In this document: one piece after another, positions 24,327-31,952 of the stretch
Numbering within the stretch: the first letter of the stretch is position 1
Layout: every line of letters begins with the position of its first letter
Notes under the pieces: generated by a model
Database searches by the model: none
Seen by the model: the letters and a program-made list of their open reading frames with translations, nothing else
What the model was told of the DNA's origin: nothing
Source: Piscinibacter gummiphilus
Lineage (GTDB): Bacteria > Pseudomonadota > Gammaproteobacteria > Burkholderiales > Burkholderiaceae_C
Assembly (NCBI RefSeq): GCF_032681285.1
Contig: NZ_CP136336.1
Coordinates: forward strand, 2,219,001 to 2,283,000
Length of the DNA stretch: 64,000 nt
Direction of reading: 5' to 3'
Made by a program: the position numbers and the translations under genes

Positions 24327-25997
24327 TTAGACGCTGCCGTGCTGCCCGTAGAAGAAACCATGCGCGGGCAAGGTGATGCGCTCGCCGGCGAGGGTGGCTT
24401 CCAGGTGCTCGTCGACACCGGTGTGGATCTGCTGCAGCCCGTTGGCCGGCGCGTCGATCTCGACCGGCGTGCGGCCGAGGTTGAAGACGCACAGCAGCTC
24501 CGGGCCCTGGTCGGGCGTGCGATAGAAGGCCAGCACCGGCTCGGGCGCATCGACGAAGCGGATGCCGCCGCGCAGCAGCCGCGACTCCGTTTTGCGCCAG
24601 GCCAGCAAGCGCCGCATGAAGTGCAGCGGCGAGGCCGTGTCGGCTTCGCTCGCGTCGACCGCGCGGGCCGAATGCTCGGCTGGCACCGGAAGCCACGGCT
24701 CGACCGGGCGGCCGCCGCTGAAGCCGGCATGCACGAGGTCGCGTGACCACGGCATCGGCGTGCGGCAGCCGTCGCGGCCCTTGAACTCCGGCCAGAAGGT
24801 GATGCCGTAGGGGTCCTGGATCTTTTCGTAGGGGATGTCGGCTTCGGTCAGCGCGAGTTCGTCGCCCTGCCACCAGCAGACGCTGCCGCGCAGCGAGGCG
24901 AGCATGGCCAACGCCACCTTGGTGTAGTCGCCCGTCGCGCCCACGCCGCCCCAGCGGCTGAGGAAACGCGGCACGTCGTGGTTGCCGATGGACCAGCTCG
25001 TCCAGCCGTCGGCGATCTGCGCTTCCAGCTCTTCCACCTGCCGGCGGATGTAGCCCGCGCTGCTTTCGGTGGCCAGCAGGTTGAAGCTGTAGGCCATGTG
25101 CAGCTTGTCGCCGCCGCTGGTGTAGGCGGCCATGGTCTTGATCGAGTCGTCGTCGCCGATCTCGCCCACGCTCGCGGCGCCGTACTCGTCGAGCAGGTTG
25201 CGGATCTTCTGCAGGAAGCCGATGTTCTCGGGCTGTGTCTTGTCGTAGAGGTGGCGCTGGAAGCTGTAGGGGTTGGAGGCCGGCACCGAGAGCGTGTCGG
25301 CTTTCTGCGCCGGCGGGTTGTCGCGCAGCTTCAGATCATGGAAATGGAAGATGCAGGCGTCGAAGCGGAAGCCGTCCACGCCGCGGTCGAGCCAGAAACG
25401 CAGGTCGTCGAGCAACTGCTTCTGCACGTCCGGGTTGTGGAAATTGAGGTCGGGCTGGCTCGCGAGGAAGTTGTGCAGGTAGTACTGGCGGCGGCGTGTG
25501 TCCCACTGCCAGGCCGAGCCGCCGAAGATGCTCAGCCAGTTGTTGGGCGGCGTGCCGTCGGCCTTGGGGTCGGCCCAGACGTACCAGTCGGCGCGGGCGT
25601 TGTCGCGGCTCGCGCGGCTCTGCATGAACCACGGGTGCTGGTCGGAACTGTGCGACAGCACCTGGTCGACGATCACCTTCAGGCCCAGCTCGTGGGCTCG
25701 CGCCACGAGGGTATCGAAATCCTGCAGCGTGCCGAAGAGCGGATCGACGTCGCGGTAGTCGCTGACGTCGTAGCCGAAGTCCTTCATCGGCGAGCGGAAG
25801 AAGGGCGACACCCAGATGGCATCGACGCCCAGGCTCGCCACATAGGGGAGCCGCTCGACCATGCCGGCGAAGTCGCCGACTCCGTCGCCATTCGCGTCGG
25901 CAAAGCTGCGCGGGTAGAGCTGGTAGATGACGGCGCCGCGCCACCAATCACGGTCGTGGGTCGCCGGGGCCAGCACGGTCTGGGGGTCGCTCTTCAT
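24327..25997 (-). CDS. GH13 alpha-glucosidase (oligo-1,4/1,6-glucosidase type)
   Basis: Cytoplasmic enzyme cleaving glucose from imported maltose and malto-oligosaccharides. The 556-residue protein opens WWRGAVIYQLYPRSFADANGDGVGD. Its GH13 regions are VIVDQVLSHSSDQHPWF (I), GVDGFRFDACIFHF with the nucleophile Asp (II), ASVGEIGDDD with the acid Glu (III) and WSIGNHDVPRF (IV). No signal peptide is present. The Asp-Gly-rich calcium-like loop DANGDGVGD is intact. It is the first gene of the operon, right after the operator at 26040. Alpha-1,4 versus alpha-1,6 preference cannot be settled here. Confidence 0.93.
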   Translation of the reverse strand: MKSDPQTVLAPATHDRDWWRGAVIYQLYPRSFADANGDGVGDFAGMVERLPYVASLGVDAIWVSPFFRSPMKDFGYDVSDYRDVDPLFGTLQDFDTLVARAHELGLKVIVDQVLSHSSDQHPWFMQSRASRDNARADWYVWADPKADGTPPNNWLSIFGGSAWQWDTRRRQYYLHNFLASQPDLNFHNPDVQKQLLDDLRFWLDRGVDGFRFDACIFHFHDLKLRDNPPAQKADTLSVPASNPYSFQRHLYDKTQPENIGFLQKIRNLLDEYGAASVGEIGDDDSIKTMAAYTSGGDKLHMAYSFNLLATESSAGYIRRQVEELEAQIADGWTSWSIGNHDVPRFLSRWGGVGATGDYTKVALAMLASLRGSVCWWQGDELALTEADIPYEKIQDPYGITFWPEFKGRDGCRTPMPWSRDLVHAGFSGGRPVEPWLPVPAEHSARAVDASEADTASPLHFMRRLLAWRKTESRLLRGGIRFVDAPEPVLAFYRTPDQGPELLCVFNLGRTPVEIDAPANGLQQIHTGVDEHLEATLAGERITLPAHGFFYGQHGSV

Positions 25998-26039
25998 GGC
26001 TTGTGAGGGGACGATTTCTTGTGCTCTTGAACGATTCAG

Positions 26040-26056
26040 ATGTAACGCAGTTACAT
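26040..26056. promoter_or_regulatory. Inverted repeat, probable LacI-family operator
   Basis: ATGTAAC-GCA-GTTACAT is a perfect dyad with 7-bp arms, 43 bp upstream of the glucosidase start. It is the only strong dyad in the 165-bp gap between the regulator gene and the mal operon. LacI-family repressors bind such AT-flanked dyads with a central CG. A weaker 8-bp inverted pair, CGATTCAG (26032) and CTGAATCG (26104), brackets it. Binding by the adjacent regulator is inferred. Confidence 0.6.
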
Positions 26057-26162
26057 CCCGCGAAAGCCTCGACTTCAGGCTGGACGCGACTGTAGTGAAG
26101 CTTCTGAATCGAGAAAGAGCGGGCTTTCCCTAGGTCTCAGGGATGTACCCGAGGTACGGGTT

Positions 26163-27230
26163 TCAGGTGTCGCGCGCGACCAGCGTGAGCGGCAGCACCA
26201 CCGACGGTTCGTCGTCGAGCACCACACGCACGGCGCTTTCGCCTTTTTCCACGCCGTCTTGCCGCACGGTGGTGAGGCCGGCCGCAGCCGCCGCGGGGAT
26301 GTCGTCGAAGCCGACCACCGACACCAGCTCCACCTTCGGCCAGCTGCGCATCGCGCCCATCGCGGCGAGCGCAATGCGGTCGCTCATCGCGACCACCGCG
26401 ATGCGCTGGTGCTTGCAGAGGCGAGCGCGCTCCTGTTCCACGGCGCGCAGCGCGGCGGCTTCGGGGTCGCCGTCGTCGACGATGTGCCAGACGATGCGCG
26501 AGGCATCGAAGCCGGCGCGCCGGGCGGCCTGCGCGTAGCCGGCCACGCGCTCGCAGGTGTTGAACGGGCTGCGCGGCGCACGGGCGGCCTGGGCGCGTTT
26601 CATCGGCTCTTCGTCGACGAAGAAGCAGAGCACCAGCACCACGTCGGGCTTGGCCTTGAGCGCATGTGCCATTGCGAGCTCGGCGCCGCGCCGGTCGTCG
26701 AGGCAGACGGACGGCGCGCCGGGCACCATGGTGTCGACCACCACCAGCGGCAGCGGCGCGGCGCGCACCATCGACGCGAACTCCGGTGCCACCTCGGCGT
26801 GGAAGATGAGCGCATCGGCGGTGGTCTTGAAGGCCACGTCGAGCGTGGGCTCGATCTGCCGCGAGAACATCGGAATGAGCTGCAGCGTGAGGCCGCGCTG
26901 CTGCAGTTGGCGTGCCACGCCGCGCATGAAGTCGAGCGTGAGCGGGTCGTTGAAGGCGTAGGGCAGGTCGTGGTGGAACACGAGCGCGACTTCGCGCAAT
27001 TCCTTGCGGCGCAGCGCGCGGGCCTTCGGGTCGGGGCCGAAGTAGCCGAGTTCACGGGCGGTGGTGAGGATGGTCTCGCGCAACTCCTTGGAGAGCTGCT
27101 CCGGCCGGTTGAACGCGTTGGAGACCGTGGTGCGGCTGATGCCGAGCGTGGCGGCCACGTCGGCGAGCGTCAGGCGCACCCGGCCGCTGCGGGCTCCGGT
27201 CTGCACGGAGGAGGTCTCGTCGGTGGGCAT
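26163..27230 (-). CDS. LacI-family repressor of the alpha-glucan operon (MalR/AglR-like)
   Basis: A 355-residue sugar-responsive transcription factor. The N-terminal helix-turn-helix LTLADVAATLGISRTTVSNAFNRP (about 20-43) is followed by the hinge ELGYFGPDPKARALRR and a periplasmic-binding-protein-like effector domain. The C terminus has the usual GFDDIPAAAAAGLTTVRQ. It lies directly upstream of the glucosidase-malKEFG-amylase operon on the same strand, so control of that operon by maltose or a breakdown product is likely. Repressor versus activator cannot be told from sequence. Confidence 0.92.
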   Translation of the reverse strand: MPTDETSSVQTGARSGRVRLTLADVAATLGISRTTVSNAFNRPEQLSKELRETILTTARELGYFGPDPKARALRRKELREVALVFHHDLPYAFNDPLTLDFMRGVARQLQQRGLTLQLIPMFSRQIEPTLDVAFKTTADALIFHAEVAPEFASMVRAAPLPLVVVDTMVPGAPSVCLDDRRGAELAMAHALKAKPDVVLVLCFFVDEEPMKRAQAARAPRSPFNTCERVAGYAQAARRAGFDASRIVWHIVDDGDPEAAALRAVEQERARLCKHQRIAVVAMSDRIALAAMGAMRSWPKVELVSVVGFDDIPAAAAAGLTTVRQDGVEKGESAVRVVLDDEPSVVLPLTLVARDT

Positions 27231-27292
27231 CGGGGTCTCGGAAAGTCGCGGGCACTATAGCCTCGCCTGACGGGCGGTCTGATTCGCGATAC

Positions 27293-27308
27293 ATGCCGGT
27301 TACGGCAT
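27293..27308. promoter_or_regulatory. Dyad between the divergent LacI regulator and aldo/keto reductase genes
   Basis: ATGCCG-GTTA-CGGCAT has perfect 6-bp arms, about 63 bp from the regulator start and 87 bp from the reductase start. It differs from the 26040 dyad, so it may be the site of another regulator or a chance dyad. Confidence 0.3.
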
Positions 27309-27394
27309 CGGGGCCGCTGCAAACGAGATTGGACGCGGTCGATGTGGCTCTCTATCCTGCGCGGCTCACCCAAAGAACCAGCAGGAGACAACAC

Positions 27395-28378
27395 ATGCAA
27401 TACCGCCCGCTCGGCCGCACTGGCTGGAACGTGTCGACTGTGAGCTTCGGCGCCTGGGCCATCGGCGGCACCTGGGGCGCGGTGGACGATGAAGCGTCGA
27501 TGAAGGCGCTGCACCGCGCGCTCGACCTTGGCATCAACTTCTTCGACACCGCCGACGTGTATGGCGACGGCCACAGCGAGCGGCTGATCGCGCGCCTGCG
27601 CCGAGAGCGCTCGGAGCCGTTCTACGTGGCGAGCAAGGCGGGGAGGCGCCTGTCGCCGCACACCGCCGACGGCTACAACAAGGCGAACCTCACCGCCTTC
27701 ATCGAGCGCAGCCTGAAGAACCTCGAGGTCGAGGCGATCGACCTGCTGCAACTGCATTGCCCGCCGGTCGAGGTGCTGTACCGGCCCGAGGTGTTCGAGG
27801 TGCTCGATGGCCTGGTGAAGGCCGGCAAGCTGCGCCACTACGGCGTGAGCGTCGAGAAGGTCGAAGAGGCGCTGAAGGCGATCGAATACCCCGGCGTGCA
27901 GTCGATCCAGATCATCTACAACATCTTCCGCCAGCGGCCCGCCGATCTCTTCTTCGGCGAGGCGCAGCGGCGCGGTGTGGGCATCCTGGCGCGCCTGCCG
28001 CTGTCGTCAGGCCTGCTCAGCGGCAAGCTCACGCGTGAGTCGACGTTTGCGCAAGACGATCACCGCAATTTCAACCGCGAGGGCGCGGCCTTCGACAAGG
28101 GCGAGACCTTCTCCGGCCTCGATTTCGAGCTCGGCCTGCAGGCGGTGGAAGCGCTGAAGCCGCTGGTGCCCGCCGGCCAGACGCTGGCGCAGTTCGCGCT
28201 GCGCTGGATCCAGATGCACCCGGCCGTGACCTGCAGCATTCCGGGCGGGCGCTCGCCGAAGCAGGTGGAAGACAACGCCGCGGCGGCCGACCTGCCGGCG
28301 ATCACGCCCGAGACGATGGCCGCAGTGCAGCAGGTCTACGAGCGTTTCGCCAAGCCGCACGTGCACCAGCGCTGGTGA
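27395..28378 (+). CDS. Aldo/keto reductase
   Basis: NADPH-dependent oxidoreductase with a TIM-barrel fold, 327 residues. The start MQYRPLGRTGWNVSTVSFGAWAIGG is typical. The catalytic tetrad is visible: Asp and Tyr in FFDTADVYGDGHSE, Lys in YVASKAG and His in LLQLHCPP. The C-terminal cofactor segment SIPGGRSPKQVEDNAAA is also present. It belongs to the group acting on small aldehydes, ketoses or steroids; the substrate is unknown. A GCAGGAGA ribosome-binding site precedes the ATG at 27395. It is divergent from the LacI regulator gene, so regulation by that protein is possible but unproven. Confidence 0.92.
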   Translation: MQYRPLGRTGWNVSTVSFGAWAIGGTWGAVDDEASMKALHRALDLGINFFDTADVYGDGHSERLIARLRRERSEPFYVASKAGRRLSPHTADGYNKANLTAFIERSLKNLEVEAIDLLQLHCPPVEVLYRPEVFEVLDGLVKAGKLRHYGVSVEKVEEALKAIEYPGVQSIQIIYNIFRQRPADLFFGEAQRRGVGILARLPLSSGLLSGKLTRESTFAQDDHRNFNREGAAFDKGETFSGLDFELGLQAVEALKPLVPAGQTLAQFALRWIQMHPAVTCSIPGGRSPKQVEDNAAAADLPAITPETMAAVQQVYERFAKPHVHQRW

Positions 28379-28385
28379 GCGCGGC

Positions 28386-29603
28386 TCAGACCTTGCCGCC
28401 GAGCTTGATGGTCTGGCGCTGCGCCCACACGCTCAGCGAGATGGCGACCACCGTCCAGGCGAGTGCGATCCAGTGCAGGTTCTTGTAGAGATCGTCGCCT
28501 GATTCCCCCAGCGCGTCGTGTGCGGCCACCACGATGCCGCCGCCGGCGGCGCCCACCGCCTGGCCGAGGTAGATGGCCGATGAGTTGAGCGCCATCAACG
28601 CGGTGGCGAGGTGCGGCGCGGCGAGGCCGAGCCGCGCCTGCTGCGCCGAGTTGGAGGCGAAGCCGCCCAGGCCCCACGGCAGGATGACGAGCGCCATCGT
28701 GATCACACCAGTCGCGAGCGGCCAGATCAGCATGCTGAAGGCGGTGCCGATCATCGCGAGCGCCACGATGCGTGCCGCACCCACGCGGTCGATGTAGCGC
28801 GAGAGCAGCAGGTTGCCGAGGAGCCCGAAGGCACCCGTCCAGAAGAAGAGAAAACTCGTTTCGGCCGCGTTGGCCCCGATCACCTGGCGGTAGTAGGGCG
28901 CCATGTAGGCGAAAAGGGTGAACTGCCCCGCGCCCGACAGCGCCGTGACGAGGATGATGGCCATCAGCACCGGGTGCGTGAACACCTCGCGCCACTCGGC
29001 CAGGCGCATGGTCGGCGGCTTGATGCCGTCGGGCATCACCACCCACACCCACCACGCCGCGCCGGCCGACAGCACGGTCACGAGCCCGAAGGCCCAGCGC
29101 CAGCCGAAGGCTTCGCCGATGAAGCTGTGCACCGGCATCCCCACCACCGAAGCCACCGACCAGCCGAGGAAGATGAAGATGATCGAGCGGCCACGCTCTT
29201 CGGGCGGCGCGACGAAACCGATGGCGGCCGCAGCCTGCGGCGTGTAGACGGCCGCGGCCACCACGCAGAGCGCTCGCAGCGGCAGCAGCAGCGCGTAGTT
29301 GGGCGCGATGGCGGAGAGGCCATGGCCGATGGCGAACCACACGAGCGCCAGCACCAGCAGGCGGCGCCGGTCCCAGTGGCCGAGCAGGGCGGCGAGCACC
29401 GGCGCGCCGAAGCACATCATCACCGCCGCGATCGAGATCAGCTGGCCGCCGAGCGCCACACTCACACCGAGCGAGCGGATCAGGTCGTTGAGGGAGCCGG
29501 CCACCACCATCACGCCGCAGCCGATGGCGAAGTTGCCGGCCATCAGGGCCCAGCGGGCGCGCGTGACTTGCTGGTGCGGTGTGAGTGGCGCCGCGGCCGT
29601 CAT
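28386..29603 (-). CDS. MFS transporter (drug/sugar efflux type)
   Basis: A 405-residue inner-membrane carrier of the major facilitator superfamily with about twelve hydrophobic segments. The loop 2-3 signature is GHWDRRRLLVLALV. It resembles AraJ/arabinose-efflux-like exporters in length and in its N-terminal layout (MAGNFAIGCGVMVVAGSLNDL). Its start overlaps the stop of the 2-hydroxyacid dehydrogenase gene by 4 bp, so the two are probably co-expressed. The exported compound is unknown; an organic acid or sugar is a reasonable guess from that pairing. Confidence 0.87.
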   Translation of the reverse strand: MTAAAPLTPHQQVTRARWALMAGNFAIGCGVMVVAGSLNDLIRSLGVSVALGGQLISIAAVMMCFGAPVLAALLGHWDRRRLLVLALVWFAIGHGLSAIAPNYALLLPLRALCVVAAAVYTPQAAAAIGFVAPPEERGRSIIFIFLGWSVASVVGMPVHSFIGEAFGWRWAFGLVTVLSAGAAWWVWVVMPDGIKPPTMRLAEWREVFTHPVLMAIILVTALSGAGQFTLFAYMAPYYRQVIGANAAETSFLFFWTGAFGLLGNLLLSRYIDRVGAARIVALAMIGTAFSMLIWPLATGVITMALVILPWGLGGFASNSAQQARLGLAAPHLATALMALNSSAIYLGQAVGAAGGGIVVAAHDALGESGDDLYKNLHWIALAWTVVAISLSVWAQRQTIKLGGKV

Positions 29604-30610
29604 CCGCGCAGGACCTTCAAGGCCGCGGGGTTCACGATGCCCGTCGGGTTGCCGTTCACGAAGTTGACGACGTGGTCGAAGGCGGCACCGAAGTACATCT
29701 CGTAGCTGTCTTGCTCGACGTAGCCGATGTGCGGCGTGCAGATGGCGTTTTCCAGCCTCAGCAGCGGGTGCCCTTGCAGGATGGGCTCGCTCTCGAACAC
29801 GTCGACCGCCGCCATGCCGGGGTGGCCGCGGTTGAGGGCCGACACGAGCGCGCCTTCTTCGATCAGCTCGGCGCGCGAGGTGTTGATGAGCAGAGCCGTG
29901 GGCTTCATGCGCGACAGGTCGTCGAGCTTGACCATGCCGCGCGTCTCGTCCGACAGGCGCTTGTGCAGGCTGAGCACGTCGGACTGCTCGAAGAAGGCGT
30001 CGCGAGACTCGGCCACCGCGTGGCCGGCGGCGCGCGCCTTCTCGCGCGACGATTCGCTGCCCCAGACCACCACGTTCATGCCGAAGGCCCGGCCGTAGCC
30101 GGCCACGATCTCACCGATGCGGCCGTAGCCCCAGATGCCGAGCGTCTTGCCCTTGAGCAGCATGCCGATGCCGAAGTTCGACGGCATCGAGGCCGACTTC
30201 AGGCCCGACTGCTGCCACGCGCCGTGCTTCAGGTTGCCGATGTACTGCGGCAGCCGGCGCATCGCCGCCATGATGAGCGCCCAGGTCAGCTCGGCCGGCG
30301 CGAAGGGCGAGCCCGTGCCTTCGGCCACGGCGATGCCCAGGCGGGTGCAGGTCTCCACGTCGATGTGCGGGCCGACACGCCCGGTCTGCGCGATCAGCTT
30401 GAGCTTGGGCAGCTTCTCGAGCAACTGGCGCGGGAAGTGGGTGCGCTCGCGGATCAGCACCAGCACTTCGGCGTCGCGCAAGCGCACCGAGAGCTGGCCG
30501 ATGCCCTTGACCGTGTTGGTGAAGACCTTGGCGTTGAGGTGTTCGAGGCGCGCGGCGCACTTGAGCTTGCGCACCGCGTCTTGGTAGTCGTCGAGGATGA
30601 TGATGTTCAT
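29600..30610 (-). CDS. D-isomer-specific 2-hydroxyacid dehydrogenase
   Basis: NAD(P)-dependent dehydrogenase of the SerA/phosphoglycerate dehydrogenase fold, 336 residues from the ATG at 30610 (MNIIILDDYQDAVRKL). The nucleotide-binding motif GIWGYGRIGEIVAGYGRAFG is present. The catalytic Arg is in LINTSRAELIEEGAL, the Glu in DVFESEPI and the His in TPHIGYVEQ. Candidate substrates include phosphoglycerate, glyoxylate/hydroxypyruvate or lactate; sequence alone does not say. It is coupled to the MFS gene downstream (ATGA overlap). Confidence 0.92.
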   Translation of the reverse strand: MNIIILDDYQDAVRKLKCAARLEHLNAKVFTNTVKGIGQLSVRLRDAEVLVLIRERTHFPRQLLEKLPKLKLIAQTGRVGPHIDVETCTRLGIAVAEGTGSPFAPAELTWALIMAAMRRLPQYIGNLKHGAWQQSGLKSASMPSNFGIGMLLKGKTLGIWGYGRIGEIVAGYGRAFGMNVVVWGSESSREKARAAGHAVAESRDAFFEQSDVLSLHKRLSDETRGMVKLDDLSRMKPTALLINTSRAELIEEGALVSALNRGHPGMAAVDVFESEPILQGHPLLRLENAICTPHIGYVEQDSYEMYFGAAFDHVVNFVNGNPTGIVNPAALKVLRG

Positions 30611-30711
30611 CAGGTGCGCAGTGAGGCCATCTCGGAAGGACCGGTCGATTGTGCCCGCAGGAAGTAGCATCCGGGCTCTCAAAAATACCGAGACGACAAC
30701 GGAGATTCCCC

Positions 30712-31218
30712 ATGCCCATCACCATGCACTCGGCCAGCGTGCCCATGTTCGTTCGCATGCTCACCAACCTGAGCAAATTCATCGAGAAGGCCGAGGCCCA
30801 CGCCGCAGCCAAGAAGTTCGACCCGGCGGTCTACCTGGTGGCGCGCCTCGCGCCCGACATGCTGCCGTTCACGCGCCAGGTGCAGATCGCCTGCGACACG
30901 GCCAAGTTCTGCATCGCCCGCCTGGGTGGCGTCGACGCCCCCAAGCACGACGACAACGAGGCGAGCCTCGGTGACCTGAAGGCGCGCATCGCCAAGACGA
31001 TCGCGTTCGTGCAGTCGGTGCCTGCCGAGCAGATCTCCGGCACCGAAGAGAAGGACATCAACGTGCCCCGCCGTGACGGCGTGCTGGTGATGAAAGGCGA
31101 GGCCTACCTCAAGCACTACGCCACGCCCAACTTCTACTTCCACGTGACCACCGCCTATGCCCTGCTGCGCCACAACGGCGTGGAGCTCGGCAAGAGCGAT
31201 TTCCTCGCGGGCCTCTGA
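30712..31218 (+). CDS. DUF1993 family protein (DinB-like fold)
   Basis: A 168-residue cytoplasmic protein that starts MPITMHSASVPMFVRMLTNL and ends with FYFHVTTAYALLRHNGVELGKSDFLAGL, both hallmarks of DUF1993. The His in FYFHVTTAY and others fit a metal-binding four-helix bundle like DinB/YfiT proteins, but no reaction has been established for the family. GGAG is 7 bp before the ATG. Its stop overlaps the start of the LysE-type exporter (TGATG), so the pair is translationally coupled. Confidence 0.88.
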   Translation: MPITMHSASVPMFVRMLTNLSKFIEKAEAHAAAKKFDPAVYLVARLAPDMLPFTRQVQIACDTAKFCIARLGGVDAPKHDDNEASLGDLKARIAKTIAFVQSVPAEQISGTEEKDINVPRRDGVLVMKGEAYLKHYATPNFYFHVTTAYALLRHNGVELGKSDFLAGL

Positions 31219-31856
31219 TGCTCGAGGCGCTCGGGGTGCACGACCTGCCGCTGTTCATCGCGGCCGGGCTGCTGCTCAACGTCACCCCCGGCGCCGACAT
31301 GCTCTACGTGGCCGGCCATGCCGCGAGCGGCGGGCGCCGGGCCGGCCTGCTGGCGGCGCTGGGCATCGGCGCCGGCTGCCTCTTCCATGTGGCGCTCGCC
31401 ACCATCGGGCTGTCGGCCCTGCTGGCCAGCTCGGAGCTGGCGTTCAACCTCGTGAAATGGGCCGGGGCCGGCTACCTGGTCTGGATGGGCTTCGGCATGC
31501 TGCGCGCGCGTGCCGGCGGGGGGCACGAATCGGCGCCACCCGACGTGCACCGCGTCTTCTGGCGCGGCGTGCTCACCAACGCGCTCAACCCCAAGGTGGC
31601 GCTCTTCTTCCTCGCGTTCCTGCCGCAATTCATGACGCCGGAGGCACCGCACCAGGCACTTGGGTTTGCGTTGCTGGGCCTCGTCTTCACCGTCAACGGC
31701 ACGCTCGTGACGCTCGCCTTCGCCTGGCTGGCCGGCACCGCGCGCGAACGGTTCGCGGAGCAGGTGCAGGGCCGCCGCCTCGGCCTGTGGTGCCAGCGTG
31801 CCGCGGGAGCGATGTTCATCGGGCTGGGCATCCGGCTCGCCGTCAGCAGCCGCTGA
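31218..31856 (+). CDS. LysE/RhtB-family amino acid exporter
   Basis: A 212-residue inner-membrane protein with about six membrane segments. Family marks are LLNVTPGADMLYVAGHAASGG (the NxTPGPD-like motif near residues 20-40), WAGAGYLVWMGFGML and GVLTNALNPKVALFFLAFLPQF. These proteins export lysine, threonine, homoserine or related compounds and small toxic metabolites. The substrate here is unknown. Coupled to the DUF1993 gene by a one-base overlap. Confidence 0.92.
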   Translation: MLEALGVHDLPLFIAAGLLLNVTPGADMLYVAGHAASGGRRAGLLAALGIGAGCLFHVALATIGLSALLASSELAFNLVKWAGAGYLVWMGFGMLRARAGGGHESAPPDVHRVFWRGVLTNALNPKVALFFLAFLPQFMTPEAPHQALGFALLGLVFTVNGTLVTLAFAWLAGTARERFAEQVQGRRLGLWCQRAAGAMFIGLGIRLAVSSR

Positions 31857-31952
31857 ACCCGCGCGGCTGGCGTTCGTCGCTTCGCAGGATGGCCGCCGCA
31901 CCGCGCCTGCGGTTACGCTCCGTCCCGTTGGATGGAGACAGGACGACAACAC

